DNA of 64,000 nucleotides from Symbiodinium natans (taxonomy: Eukaryota > Sar > Dinophyceae > Suessiales > Symbiodiniaceae): positions 62,001 to 126,000 of the forward strand of contig CAJNDS010001669.1 of the NCBI GenBank assembly GCA_905221605.1, written 5' to 3'. Shown here piece by piece: positions 19,342-29,750 of this stretch. Positions within the stretch are counted from its first letter, which is position 1. Each line of letters begins with the position of its first letter. The position numbers were made by a program, and so were the translations under genes. The notes under the pieces were generated by a model that saw only the letters and a list, made by a program, of their open reading frames with translations, was not told the DNA's origin and made no database searches.

Positions 19342-19790
19342 ACACCCCTAAGACCCTAAACCCCGAAACCCTAAAACCCCGAAATCCCTAAACCCCTAAA
19401 CCCCAATGTCCTACACCCTGCACCTCCAAAACCTCAATTCCCTTAACCGCTACATCCTTAACCTGTATGCACCCACAATCCCTAAACCCCTAAGCCCCTA
19501 AACCCCTACCCCCTAAACCCCCAAAACCCCTAAAACCCCTAAAACCCCTAAAACCCCTAAACCCCTAAACCCCTAAACTCTAAAACCCCTAAAACCCCTA
19601 AAACCCCTAAACCCCTAAACCCCTAAACCCCTAAACCCCTAAACCCCTAAACCCCTAAGCCCCTGAACCCCTGAACCCCTGAAGCCCTGAAGCCCTAAAG
19701 CCCTAAAGCCCTAAAGCCCTAAAGCCCTAAACCCTAAACCCTAAACCCTAAACCCTAAACCCTAAACCCTAAACCCTAAACCCTAGGGGC
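19342..19790 (-). repeat. Long CCCCTAAA / CCCTAAAG / CCCTAAA array
   Basis: About 450 bp that changes in blocks: CCCCTAAA and CCCCTAAAA octamers, then CCCCTGAA, then CCCTAAAG, then perfect CCCTAAA. The block order implies local expansion of successive variants. Confidence 0.97.
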
Positions 19791-20655
19791 GCTGTTGGGG
19801 TGCCTTTGTCAACATCCGCGCCGCTTCTGCGGTCTCCCGGTAGGCGCGAGCCTAAAGGGTTTAGGGTTTAGGGTTTAGGGTTTAGGGTTTAGGGTTTCGG
19901 GCTTAGGGGCTAGGGTTTAGAGTTTAGGGATTAGGGTTGTTTAGGGCTTAGAAGGGTTTACAGGGTAGAGTTTGCCAGGTTTAGGGTTGAGCAAGGTTTA
20001 GGGTTGAGGGATTAGTCTCTAAAGTTTTCGTGGCTTTGCCAGTGCTCTGCATTGGGGTCCCCCGTTTGGGGGTATCCGAGGTCACGCGTTAGGGGTGTCT
20101 GGTGCACCAAAAGGGACCATAATTTTGAGAAGGGATGCAACTTGGGTGATTGTGGGTTAAGCTTATGGCTTTGAAGGGCTTTAAGGCTTCTTTGGTGTTT
20201 GGGTTGCTCAGGCAAATCCGGATTTTGGGCGGTTTAGGGTTTGGGGCTTAGGGTTTAGGTTTTAGGGTTTAGGGACTTAGCTTGTCTGACTTTTTTTGGG
20301 GTGCAGGGTTCCGGGGTTAGTGCAAAAGAAGGGTGGCACTACTCAAGGCCTGCTGCTGCTAGGGTTTTAGTCAACAGGTTTATCAAGCAAACAAACGGCT
20401 AACACATGGGAATGCCGTGGCCGCGACTTGGAGGTTCATGCTACTTACCAGTATGAACCAATTATAACGGTACTTGTAACTCACTTATAAGCCCCTTTAG
20501 TGCCCTAATATGGTTGTAAGTACAGTTATAGGGACAGTTCTAATTTGCTTAATAAGTACCATGAACCTCCAAGGAGAATTCTCGTCGATCCGCTGCAGCC
20601 AAGCCACCCATGCACGAAAAGCTTTTCGCTTCTGGCGAGGGTGGAGAAAACGGTC
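19782..20655 (-). CDS. Gene 8: partial minus-strand gene, exon pair around a family A intron
   Basis: Exon 20567-20655 (29 codons, AKSFSCMGGLAAADRREFSL) ends TTGGAG|GTTCATGG at the family A edge, and exon 20376-20426 (SRPRHSHVLAVCLLDKP) starts directly after CCTCCAAG|, both phase 0. The first exon is open in all three frames. Another frame reads KRKAFRAWVAWLQRID, but it does not join in phase. A further block 19782-19851 (RLPGDRRSGADVDKGTPTA) ends at G|GTTTAGGG. A 67-codon frame at 20012-20215 contains repeat Q and L-like sequence and was not used. Start and stop not found. No family recognised. Confidence 0.4.
20427..20566 (-). mobile_element. Family A element as a phase 0 intron
   Basis: Ends CTTGGAGGTTCATG and CATGAACCTCCAAG. 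The inner part contains ACCAATTATAACGGTACTTG and its partial complement. It separates the two gene 8 exons exactly. Confidence 0.75.
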
Positions 20656-23451
20656 CTTGGATGCAATCGCAAAACCCTGAACCCTGAACCCTGAACCCGA
20701 AACCCTGAACCCTGAACCCAAAACCCTAAGCCCTAAAGCCTGAGCCCAAAACCCCCCTAAGCTCCAAACCCTAAACCGTAAACGCTTCAAACCTAAACCC
20801 TAAACCCCCAAACCCTAAACGCTTGAACCCTAAACCCCCCCGACCCTAAAGGTGAGCCGAGACTAAGCTCGCCGCCAACGTCCTCGCCCGGATAACTTCC
20901 AAAGCTGGCACGAGGGAGGGGGTTTAGGGTTTAGGGTTTGGGGTTTAGGGTTTGAGGTTTAGGGTTTAGGGTTTGGGGCTTGGGGGTTTAGGGTCTGACG
21001 CTTAAGGGCTCAGGGGGTTTAGGGTTTACCGTTTAGGGCAGCATCTGGTTGTTTGGCCGGTTTGAGGCTTAGGGGGTTTAGGGTTTAGGCCTGGGGTTGA
21101 GGGGTGAGTGCTTGGGGGCCTTAGGAGCCCAGAGTTTGGGGCGTTGGGGGGTGTGGGGGGGTTGCTTTGCAGGCTTAGAGCTTCAGGGGTTTTGGAGTTC
21201 AGGGCTGCAGCGGAGCTTTGGTGGTATGGCTTTAGGATTTAGGGGTTAGGGTTTAGGACTTAGGGTTAAGGGTTAAGGGTTTAGGGGTTTAGGGGTTTCG
21301 GGTGGGTAGGGGTTCGGGTTTTGGGCGGGTGTGGCTTGATTCAGCTGGGAAGTCTACAGTGCAGCGCTCTCCGGAACAAACGCCCTCGAACCCGAAACCC
21401 TAAACCCTAAACCCGAAACCCTGAACCCTGAACCCTAAACCCGAAACCCTCTTCACACGCAGCCCTGAAGCAGCCCTGAAACCCGAACAGCAGAGTAGAG
21501 GTCTCAGGGGGATCTCGCAGTGTAAGGGAAGACGCGGTGTGGACGACATTCCATTGGTGCTCCACCCTACACCCTAAGCCCTCAGACATTCAGGGCCAAG
21601 TGAAGCTTAAGGGCCTGACACCCTCCCAAGCACCAAACCCTAAGCCCTGAGCCCTAAACCCTAAACCCCAAGCCCTAAACCCTAAACCCTAAACCCCAAG
21701 CCCTAACCCCAAGCCCTAACCCTAAACACCCGAAGACCTCATCGATGGCTGCGTGACAAGGCATCCCTGCCTCGCTCGGCCTTGTCTCGCTGTTTGTCCT
21801 GCAATGATGTAGGGGTTTTGGGTTTAGGGTTTATAGGGTTTAGTAGGGTTAGTAGGGTTGGTAGGGTTTAGGGTTTGGGGTTTGGGGTTTGGGGTTTGGG
21901 GTTTGGGGTTTAGGGACATAAGGAGTGTACCTTAAAATAAGGGTTTAGGGCTTAGGGCACAAAAGGAAACAGAAGGATCCTTATTCTGGTTCAAGGACTA
22001 CCCTAAACCCTAAACCCTAAACCCTAAACCCTAAACCCTAAACCCTAAACCCTCATTTACGGGGTCTTGGCGCTCTCTGGGCACCAGCAACCTTCGAGGG
22101 ACTAGAGGAGGGACCCTTGCTAGGGACCTGAGGCTTCTGTAGGGTCCATGTAGGGGCTTAAACCCTAAACCCTAAACCCTAAACCCTAAACCCTAAACCC
22201 TAAACCCTAAACCCTAAACCCTAAACCCTAAACCCTAAACCCTAAACCCTAAACCCTGGAGGAAAGCTCCTGGCAAACGATCTCGGCTTGAAGGTACGCG
22301 CGCTGGAGGCTAAGCCGAGTCCTTGAGAAGGGGTTTAGGGTTTAGATTTGTGCTGGTCCTAGGGTGCGTGAAAAGACGCACGTATCTCGCAGAAGGGGCC
22401 AGCAAAAATCCTGATCCTCCCAATCCATGCAAGTTCAACACGTCCATTCTCGCAGTACAGCCCCAAAACCCAAACCCCAAACCCTAAACCCCAAACCCTG
22501 AAACCGAAAACCCTAAACCCTAAACCCCAAACCCTGAAACCGAAAACCCTAAACCCTCTGTGTCAAGTCACTGCAGCTTTGTCCGCTCCGCATCTTGCTC
22601 GGCGTGCCTCCGAAGGCAAACTCTAAACCCTAAACCGCTACCCCTGAACCCTAAACCTCAACCCCTAACCCTAAACCCTAGGCCCTGATAAACCCTAAAC
22701 CCCAAACCCTAAAACCCTAAACCCTAAACCCTGTTCGGCTCCCAAACCGAAGCCCTCAAGGTTCCTGTTCGGTTCCTGCTGGAGTTGATCTGGGAATCCT
22801 GACGAGGGCCTCTTGCTCATTCCGGTATAAGGCTCAGGGTGTAGGGCCCTAAACCCTAAACCCTAAACCCTAAACCCTAAACACTAAACCCTACACCCAT
22901 TGGGGTGTAGGGTTTAGGGATTTCGTCGTGCCGGGCTGATCTGCAAGGGCCGAGGAGCACAGAGTCCAAACTCAGCCGAAGCTGCGCGATGCCTCGGCTT
23001 GACGGCAAAGGCGACTGGCGGTGAGGAAGCGCTCTAAACCCTAAACCCTAAACCCTAAACCCTAAACCCTAAACCCTAAACCTTAACCCTAAACCTTCCT
23101 AAACCCTAAATCCGAAATCCCCGAGGCAGAGTGAGGGACTGACTATTCTGAACTCTGTCGTTTTTGAGGGCTCATGAAGGTTCAGGGTTTAGGGCTCAGG
23201 GTTCTAAAGTTTAGGGGTTTACACGCTTAGGGCTTAGGGCTGAGGGTTTAGGGTTTAGGGTTTAGGGTTTCGAGTCAAAAAACACACACCGAGGCACTCT
23301 CCGTCGCGGTCCTGCGCTCGTCCACAAGCTGCTCGCGCAAGCACCGGATCTGCATCTGGAGCTCCCTCCTGCTCTTAACCCTACTTTCATACGGTTTAGG
23401 GTTTAGGGTTTAGGGTTTAGGGTTTAGGGTTTAGGGTTTAGGGTTTAGGGG
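20656..23451. other. Region of degenerate arrays and short unique blocks, no gene modelled
   Basis: Arrays at 20670-20845, 20921-21300 (TTTAGGG, TTTGGGG, strongly degenerate), 21395-21450, 21640-21730, 21808-21912 (includes TTAGTAGGG), 22002-22052, 22157-22258 (14 perfect units), 22462-22730, 22849-22910, 23035-23095 and 23395-23450. Unique blocks of 60-130 bp between them, for example 22259-22335 and 23281-23385, look like the exon-like blocks elsewhere, but no long open path was worked out. Confidence 0.8.
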
Positions 23452-23643
23452 TTCTTAAGGAGGGGGGGGGGTTTCAATGGGGGTATGTAACCCAAGGTTC
23501 GCGAATACTCCCTGCTACTCCCTAAGGCTCCCTAAGCCTTGTTAAGGTTCCCTGGGTACCCCTAAACCCTAAGCCTAAACCCTAAACCCTAAACCCTAAA
23601 CCCCTCCCTTAAGAACCCGCGAACCCCCCTCCCTTAAGAACCC
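23452..23643. mobile_element. Family I foldback element
   Basis: GGTTCTTAAGGAGGGGGGGG at the left and CCCTCCCTTAAGAACCC at the right. Interior has CTACTCCCTAAGGCTCCC. CCCTAAA units lie inside. Relatives at 33183-33322 and 50458-50590. The TIR gives GTTCTTAAG at the start and CTTAAG| at the end, so GT...AG edges. Confidence 0.8.
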
Positions 23644-23656
23644 TATGATCTTTCTT

Positions 23657-23955
23657 GGTGGCCCAGAAACCATACTACAATAAGAGCACCTTGGGATGTT
23701 CCCCCTTATACTATAACGGTCCTTAACAGGGATTCTAGTAGCCCCGACTGCAATTCCTATTAAGGACTGTTAGCAGAAGGCGGAGTATCCCAAAGGGCAC
23801 CCTTTTTGGGGGCTGGGGGTTTAGGGCTTAGGGTTAGAAGGTTTAGGGGTTTAGGGTTATAGGGGGTTTAGGGTTTAGGGTCGAGGGGTTGGTTGCTCTA
23901 TAAGGGAACCTTGAACCCCCACAGAAAGGGAACAGGGTACCACTGGGCTCCCAAG
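23657..23955 (+). mobile_element. Family J element, split by a family B copy and an array
   Basis: Starts GGTGGCCCAGAAACCAT and ends ACCACTGGGCTCCCAAG. Family B is inserted at 23691-23794, and a TTTAGGG array occupies part of the rest. Read on the plus strand it begins with GT and ends with AG, and the open block 23956-24090 begins right after that AG. Confidence 0.8.
23691..23794. mobile_element. Family B foldback element nested in family J
   Basis: Complete copy: TTGGGATGTTCCCCCTTATA to CGGAGTATCCCAA. The flanks AGAGCACC and AGGGCACC are near-identical, and the uninterrupted J copy at 45012 has a single AAGGGCACCC, so about 8 bp were duplicated on insertion. Confidence 0.9.
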
Positions 23956-24090
23956 TTTTCTGGGTCAAAGACGATCGCAATACCAGTAGCAAATACCAAC
24001 GCCAATAACAGTGACAACACTGAGAATAATACTTACTTCTCCAATAGCCAAGGGGAAGAAAGGTTAAACCTGAATATCCCTGCTAAATAA
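23956..24090 (+). CDS. Candidate last exon after family J, asparagine-rich
   Basis: 44 codons plus TAA, starting FSGSKTIAIPVANTNANNSD and containing NNTYFSNSQGEERLNLNIPA. It begins exactly after the family J acceptor CCCAAG|. A diverged copy of its 3' half and following bases occurs at 44690-44800. Low GC compared with other blocks. No family recognised; upstream exons not resolved. Confidence 0.42.
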   Translation, partial: FSGSKTIAIPVANTNANNSDNTENNTYFSNSQGEERLNLNIPAK

Positions 24091-24965
24091 TGAAACCCAC
24101 GAAGTGTGAAGTTCAACTAAAGGCGAAGTAATTCTATTCACAATAACAGTAGTCAGAGTAGGAGTAAAGGTAATAGCACATCGTGAGCTGTTTGTAGGAA
24201 CTTAAACAGTTCGGTTGCCATCGCGTGAATCTATGTATGCATGAATGAGGCTTTTGGGGGGTACATTTTGAAGAAACACGCGAATGAAGATCGAATGCAC
24301 CCATGCGTGCACAGGAGCACACGGTCCTCTCATTGGCCCAGCCTGGCGCAAAACACAAACACGCACACACACACACACACAGAGACGATCTGCACTCAAC
24401 TGTTCCTACATTCGCCTTACAAATACAACTTGCATGCGCATCAATCAACACATTAAGAACACACATCTGAATACAAGGCGGACCTGTCTACCTGGTTGGA
24501 GGATTTCAGGCAAGAAAGGCAGAAGATCCACAACCCCAGGACAGGGCGACATCCCTGCACTGCCAAGCTTTCCGAGCCACACGCTAAACTACATTTCGTA
24601 GGGATGCCAACAAACTGTCTACTGGTTCTTAGTGGGGAATGATGGTATTAGGTACCTAATGTCCCCTATACAGGGGGATGTAAGGTACCTAATCATTCCC
24701 CACTAGTACCCCACTAGAACCTGCAGGACTTTGCTTGACTTAAGGAGTGTTCATTACTTGAGGCATATGGGCTCTCTTCGGACATAGAGCAGACGCTGCA
24801 AGCATTTGCAACGGCCCAACCCTAAAATCTGCGAAGTGGCTATCTTAACCCCTGAGCTAAACCCTATGAGCCCGCAACCCTAAAACCCTAAACCCTAAAA
24901 CCCTAAAACCCTAAACCCTGAACCCTAAACCCTAAACCCTAAAACCCTAAACCCTAGACCCTAAA
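24091..24965. other. Unique region with CA microsatellite and a foldback
   Basis: No telomere arrays until 24870. Holds a CA run at 24357-24381 and a foldback at 24628-24722 (family O: AGTGGGGAATGATGGTATTA against TAATCATTCCCCACT). Open frames of 65-110 codons on both strands overlap the CA run and are not convincing. Confidence 0.6.
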
Positions 24966-24967
24966 CC

Positions 24968-25160
24968 TTAAACCCTAAACCCTACCAACCCTACCAACCC
25001 TACCAACCCTACCAACCCTACCAACCCTACCAACCCTACTAACCCTACTAACCCTACTAACCCTACTAACCCTACTAACCCTACTAACCCTACTAACCCT
25101 ACTAACCCTACTAACCCTACTAACCCTACTAACCCTACTAACCCTACTAAACCCAAAACC
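24968..25160 (-). repeat. Nonamer array TTAGTAGGG / TTGGTAGGG
   Basis: About 19 tandem nine-base units, first CCCTACCAA then CCCTACTAA on the plus strand, joined to ordinary CCCTAAA units on the left. It encodes a meaningless GLV repeat. A short plus-strand relative lies at 21838-21870. Confidence 0.97.
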
Positions 25161-26560
25161 AAAGCCGACTTTCCCAGGATGCCTTGGACGCCCGACGCGC
25201 GGGCGGGTGTGGCCTGGCGTGCTGAGTTTGATTTGGGGTTTGGGGTTTGGGGTTTAGGGTTTGTGGTTTAGGGTTTGGGGTTTAGGGTTTAGGATTTGGG
25301 GTTTAGGGTTTAGGGTTTGGGGTTTGGGGTTTGGGGTTTAGGGTTCTGGGTTTAGGGTTCTGGGCTTGGGGTTAGGGGTTTGGGGTTTGGAGTTTGGGGT
25401 TTAGGGTTTAGGGTCTAGGGTGTCTTTCATCCTAGCTTACGCAGGTGCTCAATGGCATAGGGCTCGATGATGATGGGAGCAGTTCTCTCTGGTTGTAGGG
25501 CTCAGGGTATGCAAGCTTAGTAAGGCCTGAACTTGGGGATCTCTTATGCCGGAAAAGGGCTTGTTTAGGGTTTCGGGTTCAGGGTTTAGGGTTGAGGGTT
25601 TTGCGGGCTAACTCATAGTAGGCATGCCTTGCTAGATTGAGCTATCTTCCGCGCTTGAAGGGTATTGGGCTTCATTGTTAGACCCTAACTCACTCAGTTG
25701 TGTCACAAAACACGAACCCTCAACAAGCTCCTAAAAAGCAGGCGAAATCCTACACTCTTAACAGCCCTCCTTCAAAAAGGCCGCCTTCATGTCGCCAAGT
25801 CCGGCCACAGGTAGTGTTGGACTGAGGGCCTGGAACTTTTTAGGGGTTTTAGGTTTTAGGAGGTTAGGGGTTTGGAGGTTTAGCGTTTGGGGGTTTAGGT
25901 GGTTAGGGTTTAGGGGGTTTATATGGACAGGGGGTTTATATGGGGGGGGTTTAGGGTTCTCGGGTTCACGAGTTCAGGGGTTTAGATTTAGGGGTTTCGT
26001 GCGTGACAGCTTGCAGGGTTTAGGACTTATGGGTCCGATGTAGGGTTTCGGGCTTATGGGGGCCTGTTGTCCTCCTAAAACCTAAACCCTGACAACCCCC
26101 AAACCCCAAACACTAACCCCTAAACAATAAACTCTGAACCCCTAAACGTTCTTGCTACCCCTCAACCCTAAACCTTGAACGCCCAACCGTAAAGTACTAA
26201 ACCCTAAACCCTAAACCCTAAACCCTAAACCCTAAACCCTGATCCCTAAACCCTAAACCCTAAACCCCAAACCCTAAACCCTAAACCCTAAACCACAACC
26301 CATGAACGTTCTTTCCTCCAAGAACCAGGCCTCCCATGAAGCGCCCACCTTCCGCGAGCCAAGGGGCCCCTTGACAGTTGGAGCTGGTTAGGGTTTAGGG
26401 TTTAGGGTTTAGGGTTTAGGGTTTAGGGTTTAGGGTTTAGGGTTTAGGGTTTAGGGTTTAGGATTTAGGGTTTAGGGTTTAGGGTTTAGGGTTTAGGGTT
26501 TAGGGTTTAGGGTTTAGGGTTTAGGGTTTAGGGCTTAGGGTTTAGGGTTTAGGGCTTAGG
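25161..26560. other. Array-rich region, no gene modelled
   Basis: TTTGGGG/TTTAGGG at 25232-25420, degenerate TTTAGGG at 25830-26060, CCCTAAA at 26192-26300 and a long TTTAGGG array at 26388-26560 (about 24 units). The unique blocks 25420-25560, 25610-25810 and 26300-26390 show no decisive frame. Confidence 0.8.
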
Positions 26561-26563
26561 GTT

Positions 26564-26652
26564 GCTGAGTTCATAAGCCCCCAAAAAAGTGTACACTTTC
26601 AGTTCTATAGGGGCTTACAGTCTCCCACAACGTGTAAAGTGTGCTCACTCAG
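26564..26652. mobile_element. Family M foldback element
   Basis: GCTGAGTTCATAAGCCCC to GTGTGCTCACTCAGC, with a central AAGTGTACACTTT palindrome. Second copy at 28649-28740. On both strands the ends read CTGA|GT and CTCAG|, so the element has GT...AG edges. Confidence 0.85.
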
Positions 26653-27058
26653 CTACTCAGGGCTTAGGGTTTAGGATTTCGGGCTTTAGGGTTTCAGGTT
26701 TAGGGTTTAGGGGTTTAGGGTTTTGGGGTTTGGGGGTGTTGGGGGTTGGTTTGGGATTTTGGATTTTGCGGGTTCAGGGCTTAGGGTTTTGGAAATGTGT
26801 GTTTAGTTTTTTGTATAGGGTGTGGTGCTTAGGGATCCATAGTGGTCTGCTCTTTCCTCTTTGTTTTTTTCAGGGAGCCCCAATACCTTCTAATTAAGGA
26901 GAAGGGTTTAGGGATTAGGGTTTGGGGTGTTGGGCTTGGGGATCCATAGCGGGTTTTGTGGGTGTTACACAAGCTGACCCGCAAAGGGATCCCCACAGCA
27001 AATTTCACGGTACATGTGTTCATTGCGGGTTTGGGGCTCGCTGGGGGATCCTGGTCTT

Positions 27059-27183
27059 CATATGATGTGGGGTTTATATTTCCTGTATCCCCAAAAGGAC
27101 ACCGAATATATACACTCACCAATTTTAAACAGGAACCATATATACACTCACCAATAACAGTAATATAAACCCTGTTTCATATG
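27059..27183. mobile_element. Family D element
   Basis: Ends CATATGATGTGGGGTTTATA and TATAAACCCTGTTTCATATG are inverted repeats. Inside, TATACACTCACCAA occurs twice. A second copy is nested in family C at 27457-27583. Confidence 0.8.
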
Positions 27184-27429
27184 CCCTGGGCTTAGTTCTT
27201 AGACCGCACGAAGCCCGTTCTGTGCCTTCGCGAAACCATTCGCTGTCGACGGGATGGTCTGCACGGCGGGTGAACCCTAAACCCTAAACCCTAAACCCTA
27301 AACCCTAAACCCTAAACCCTAAACCCCAAAACAGGCTGAGGATTTCGGGCTTTCGGGTCTTCAGGCTTTCCCGGCCTGTGGGGTTTAGGGTTCCAAGCTT
27401 TGAGTCGAAGATTTGAGGGTTTTAATCCC

Positions 27430-27658
27430 ACCTTTGGAGTAGACCCTGAAAAAAAGTATTTGAAGTAGGGTATATATTTCTTGTACCCCCAAAAGGACAC
27501 CAGGTATATACACTCACCAATATCAAAAAGGAACCTTATATACACTCACCAAAAACAGCAATGTAAACCCTGTTTCATATACTTTTTGGGTATAAGTATC
27601 TATAGTAGGAGCCCAGAACCAAAAAAAAGTATTAAAGTATAGTACTCCAAAACCCAGT
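27430..27658. mobile_element. Family C element interrupted by family D
   Basis: The C ends (CTTTGGAGTAGACCCTG and TACTCCAAAACCCAG) are intact, but the central AAAGTATATACTTTTT is split by a family D copy at about 27457-27583. This shows D inserted after C. Confidence 0.85.
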
Positions 27659-27839
27659 TAAGGAGTTCAGGTTTCAGGAACTGTTGGCTGCCAAGGACTA
27701 CGGGCAGATAGTGGCTTCAGCTCTTGAATGTGCCTCGTGTACCTGTATGTCTACTTTGTACCTTTACTTACTCTATAAGTTTGCCGGATACTCTCAGTAT
27801 GAGATAAAATTATGGTATTCCAGGGTTTAGGGCTTTAGG

Positions 27840-28060
27840 GCTTAGGGTTGTGTTGGCAAACTTGAGTTTCCCCTCAAGCAGGCCTGGCCCCGGGGCATTT
27901 TTGTCGGGCCTCCGCTGCAGGTGAGATAGCGTCCGCTTGGTAATGACACACTCCATATGCCGCTGTGCAATGCAAGCATATCCCAGAGCATTGGATCCTC
28001 GACAGTGTGACTGAGCGACGGTTGTGCGTGAGGGCTCCGGCTTCTTTCGGGGCACCTCAA
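27840..28060 (-). CDS. Candidate exon with a long open frame
   Basis: About 70 open codons containing SRTTVAQSHCRGSNALGYAC and IAQRHMECVITKRTL. NALGYACIAQRHMECV loosely resembles an ankyrin repeat core, but a single imperfect unit is not enough to call it. A second frame on the same strand is also open. Edges not fixed: a GT lies in the array at the left. Confidence 0.3.
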
Positions 28061-28188
28061 CTATCTATGAACAGGTTCCTGTTTGAAAGGACAGACTGGT
28101 AATTTTTAAAGTTATTCACAACAGTACAACAAGCATACTTTGAGGCTTCAGGGTTTAGGGTTTCGGTTCAGGGTGTAAGGTCTGGGTT

Positions 28189-28305
28189 GGGATGTTCCCT
28201 CTTATACTAGGACTAGAATGGGGGGGGGGGGGGGTACTATAATCCCTTGTAAGGACTGTTAGTATAAAACCCTAAACCCTAAGCCCAGATAAAAAACATC
28301 CCAAG
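28189..28305. mobile_element. Family B element with G-run and array inside
   Basis: TTGGGATGTTCCCTCTTATA at the left and AACATCCCAA at the right. Interior holds a run of 14 G and two CCCTAAA units. AGGACTGTTAGTATAA is present. Confidence 0.75.
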
Positions 28306-28648
28306 GTCGTAGGGTTTATAAAGGCCTCAGCCACAGCTGCTGCACGAGACATTGTCACTTCATTCCTCCTCCCCGAAGTACCGTGAGGCTAGGTTTTTAA
28401 AGGGCAGGAGTTCCGGGGGAGAGCGAGAATCCCTAAACCCTAAACCCTAAGCCGTAAGCCCTAAGCCCTAAGGCCAAAACCCTAGGCTGGTTACTTCTCT
28501 TAGAGGTGGTCCCTTTTGCGTTCCAAAAAACTCCATCATTTGGAGAGCTTGTGGGGATTAAGACTCGCACCCCTAAGGTTGTACCGCGAAAGGTTTCTCC
28601 TAATGTACTCCGAATGTGGCCAGTATGTTTCTTCAGGACTACTTAGTT

Positions 28649-28740
28649 GCTGAGTTCATAAGCCCCCCAAAAAGTGTACACTTTCAGTTCTATAGGGGAC
28701 TATCGTATCCCAAAAAATTGTAAAGTGCACGTCACTCAGC
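28649..28740. mobile_element. Family M foldback element, second copy
   Basis: Same ends and centre as the copy at 26564, 2.1 kb away and in the same orientation, about 80 percent identical by eye. Confidence 0.85.
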
Positions 28741-28817
28741 GACTAAGACTACCTAAACAGGGTTCCCAAACCCAAGGTACCACCTCAAGCGTCCAAGGTA
28801 GAATCCCATGATAAATT

Positions 28818-28931
28818 ACTTGGAGGTTCATGGGACTGGGATAACCCCTATAAGGCCCTTTAGGGTTATTATAAGTAGGGTTACAAGTACAGTTATAATT
28901 GGTTAGTCAGTACCGTGAACCTCCAAGTAGG
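28818..28931. mobile_element. Family A foldback element
   Basis: TACTTGGAGGTTCATGGG to GTACCGTGAACCTCCAAGTA. Shares the inner ATAACCCCTATAAGGCCC with the copies at 55724 and 56129, defining a subfamily. Confidence 0.9.
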
Positions 28932-29009
28932 GGAACCAGCACCTGAAAATCAGGACCGGAACCCCCCCCCCCCCCAGTAACACCCCAGGCCGCAGAGCCC
29001 AAAGCCCTA

Positions 29010-29290
29010 AGGCTTAAACCCTAAACCCTAGCCCTAAACCCTAAACCCTAAACCCTAAACCCTAAACCCTAAACCCTAAACCCTACACTCTAGCCCTAAG
29101 CCCGAAGCCCGAAGCCCGAAGCCGGAAGCCCGAAGCCCTAAGCCCTAAGCCCTAAGCCCTAAGCCCTAACCCCTAAGCCCTAAGCCCTAAACCCTAGCCC
29201 TAAACCCTACAGCTCTAAACCCTAAGCCCTAAGCCCTAAGCCCTAAACCCTAAACCCTAAACCCTAGCCCTAAACCCTACAGCTCTAAAC
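29010..29290 (-). repeat. Mosaic CCCTAAA / CCCGAAG / CCCTAAG array
   Basis: Blocks of CCCTAAA, CCCGAAG and CCCTAAG, with a larger unit CCCTAGCCCTAAACCCTACA repeated twice. An oppositely oriented TTTAGGG array follows at 29398-29490. Confidence 0.95.
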
Positions 29291-29750
29291 CCTAAGCTCG
29301 GGTTGATCTCCTGCCCAAACTCACGGACGGGGCGTCTGGCATACCGCTTCACGTTGCTCAATCACGTCTCGGCCCCAAAGCTCTGCGATGTTAATGCAGG
29401 GTTTAGGGTTTAGGGTTTAGGGTTTAGGGTTTAGGGTTTAGGGTTAGGGTTTAGGGTTTAGGGTTTAGGGTTAGGGTTTAGGGTTTAGGGCTTCTTCTTT
29501 GGAATTCTGTTTTGGGCACCCTATCATATGACGGTTGTGTGCTATCATCAGTCAAGGAGGGCTCAGGGCGTTTAAGGTTTAGGGGCTTGGGTCTTCTTTC
29601 TTGAGCACTGAGGAGTTCAGGTTTAAAGGATGTTGACGTAGCCCAAGGGTCCCTAAACAAACCCCTAAACCCCTAAACCCTAAACCCTAAACCCCTGAAC
29701 CCTAAGCCCTAAAACCCTCAAAACCCAAAAAGACCCAAAGGGTCGGCGCT

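Noticed and set aside
24134..24466. 110-codon minus frame with CVCVCVCA
   Set aside because: Its core is the CA microsatellite and both strands are open around it.
24968..25162. 64-codon GLV-repeat frame
   Set aside because: Simple translation of the nonamer array.
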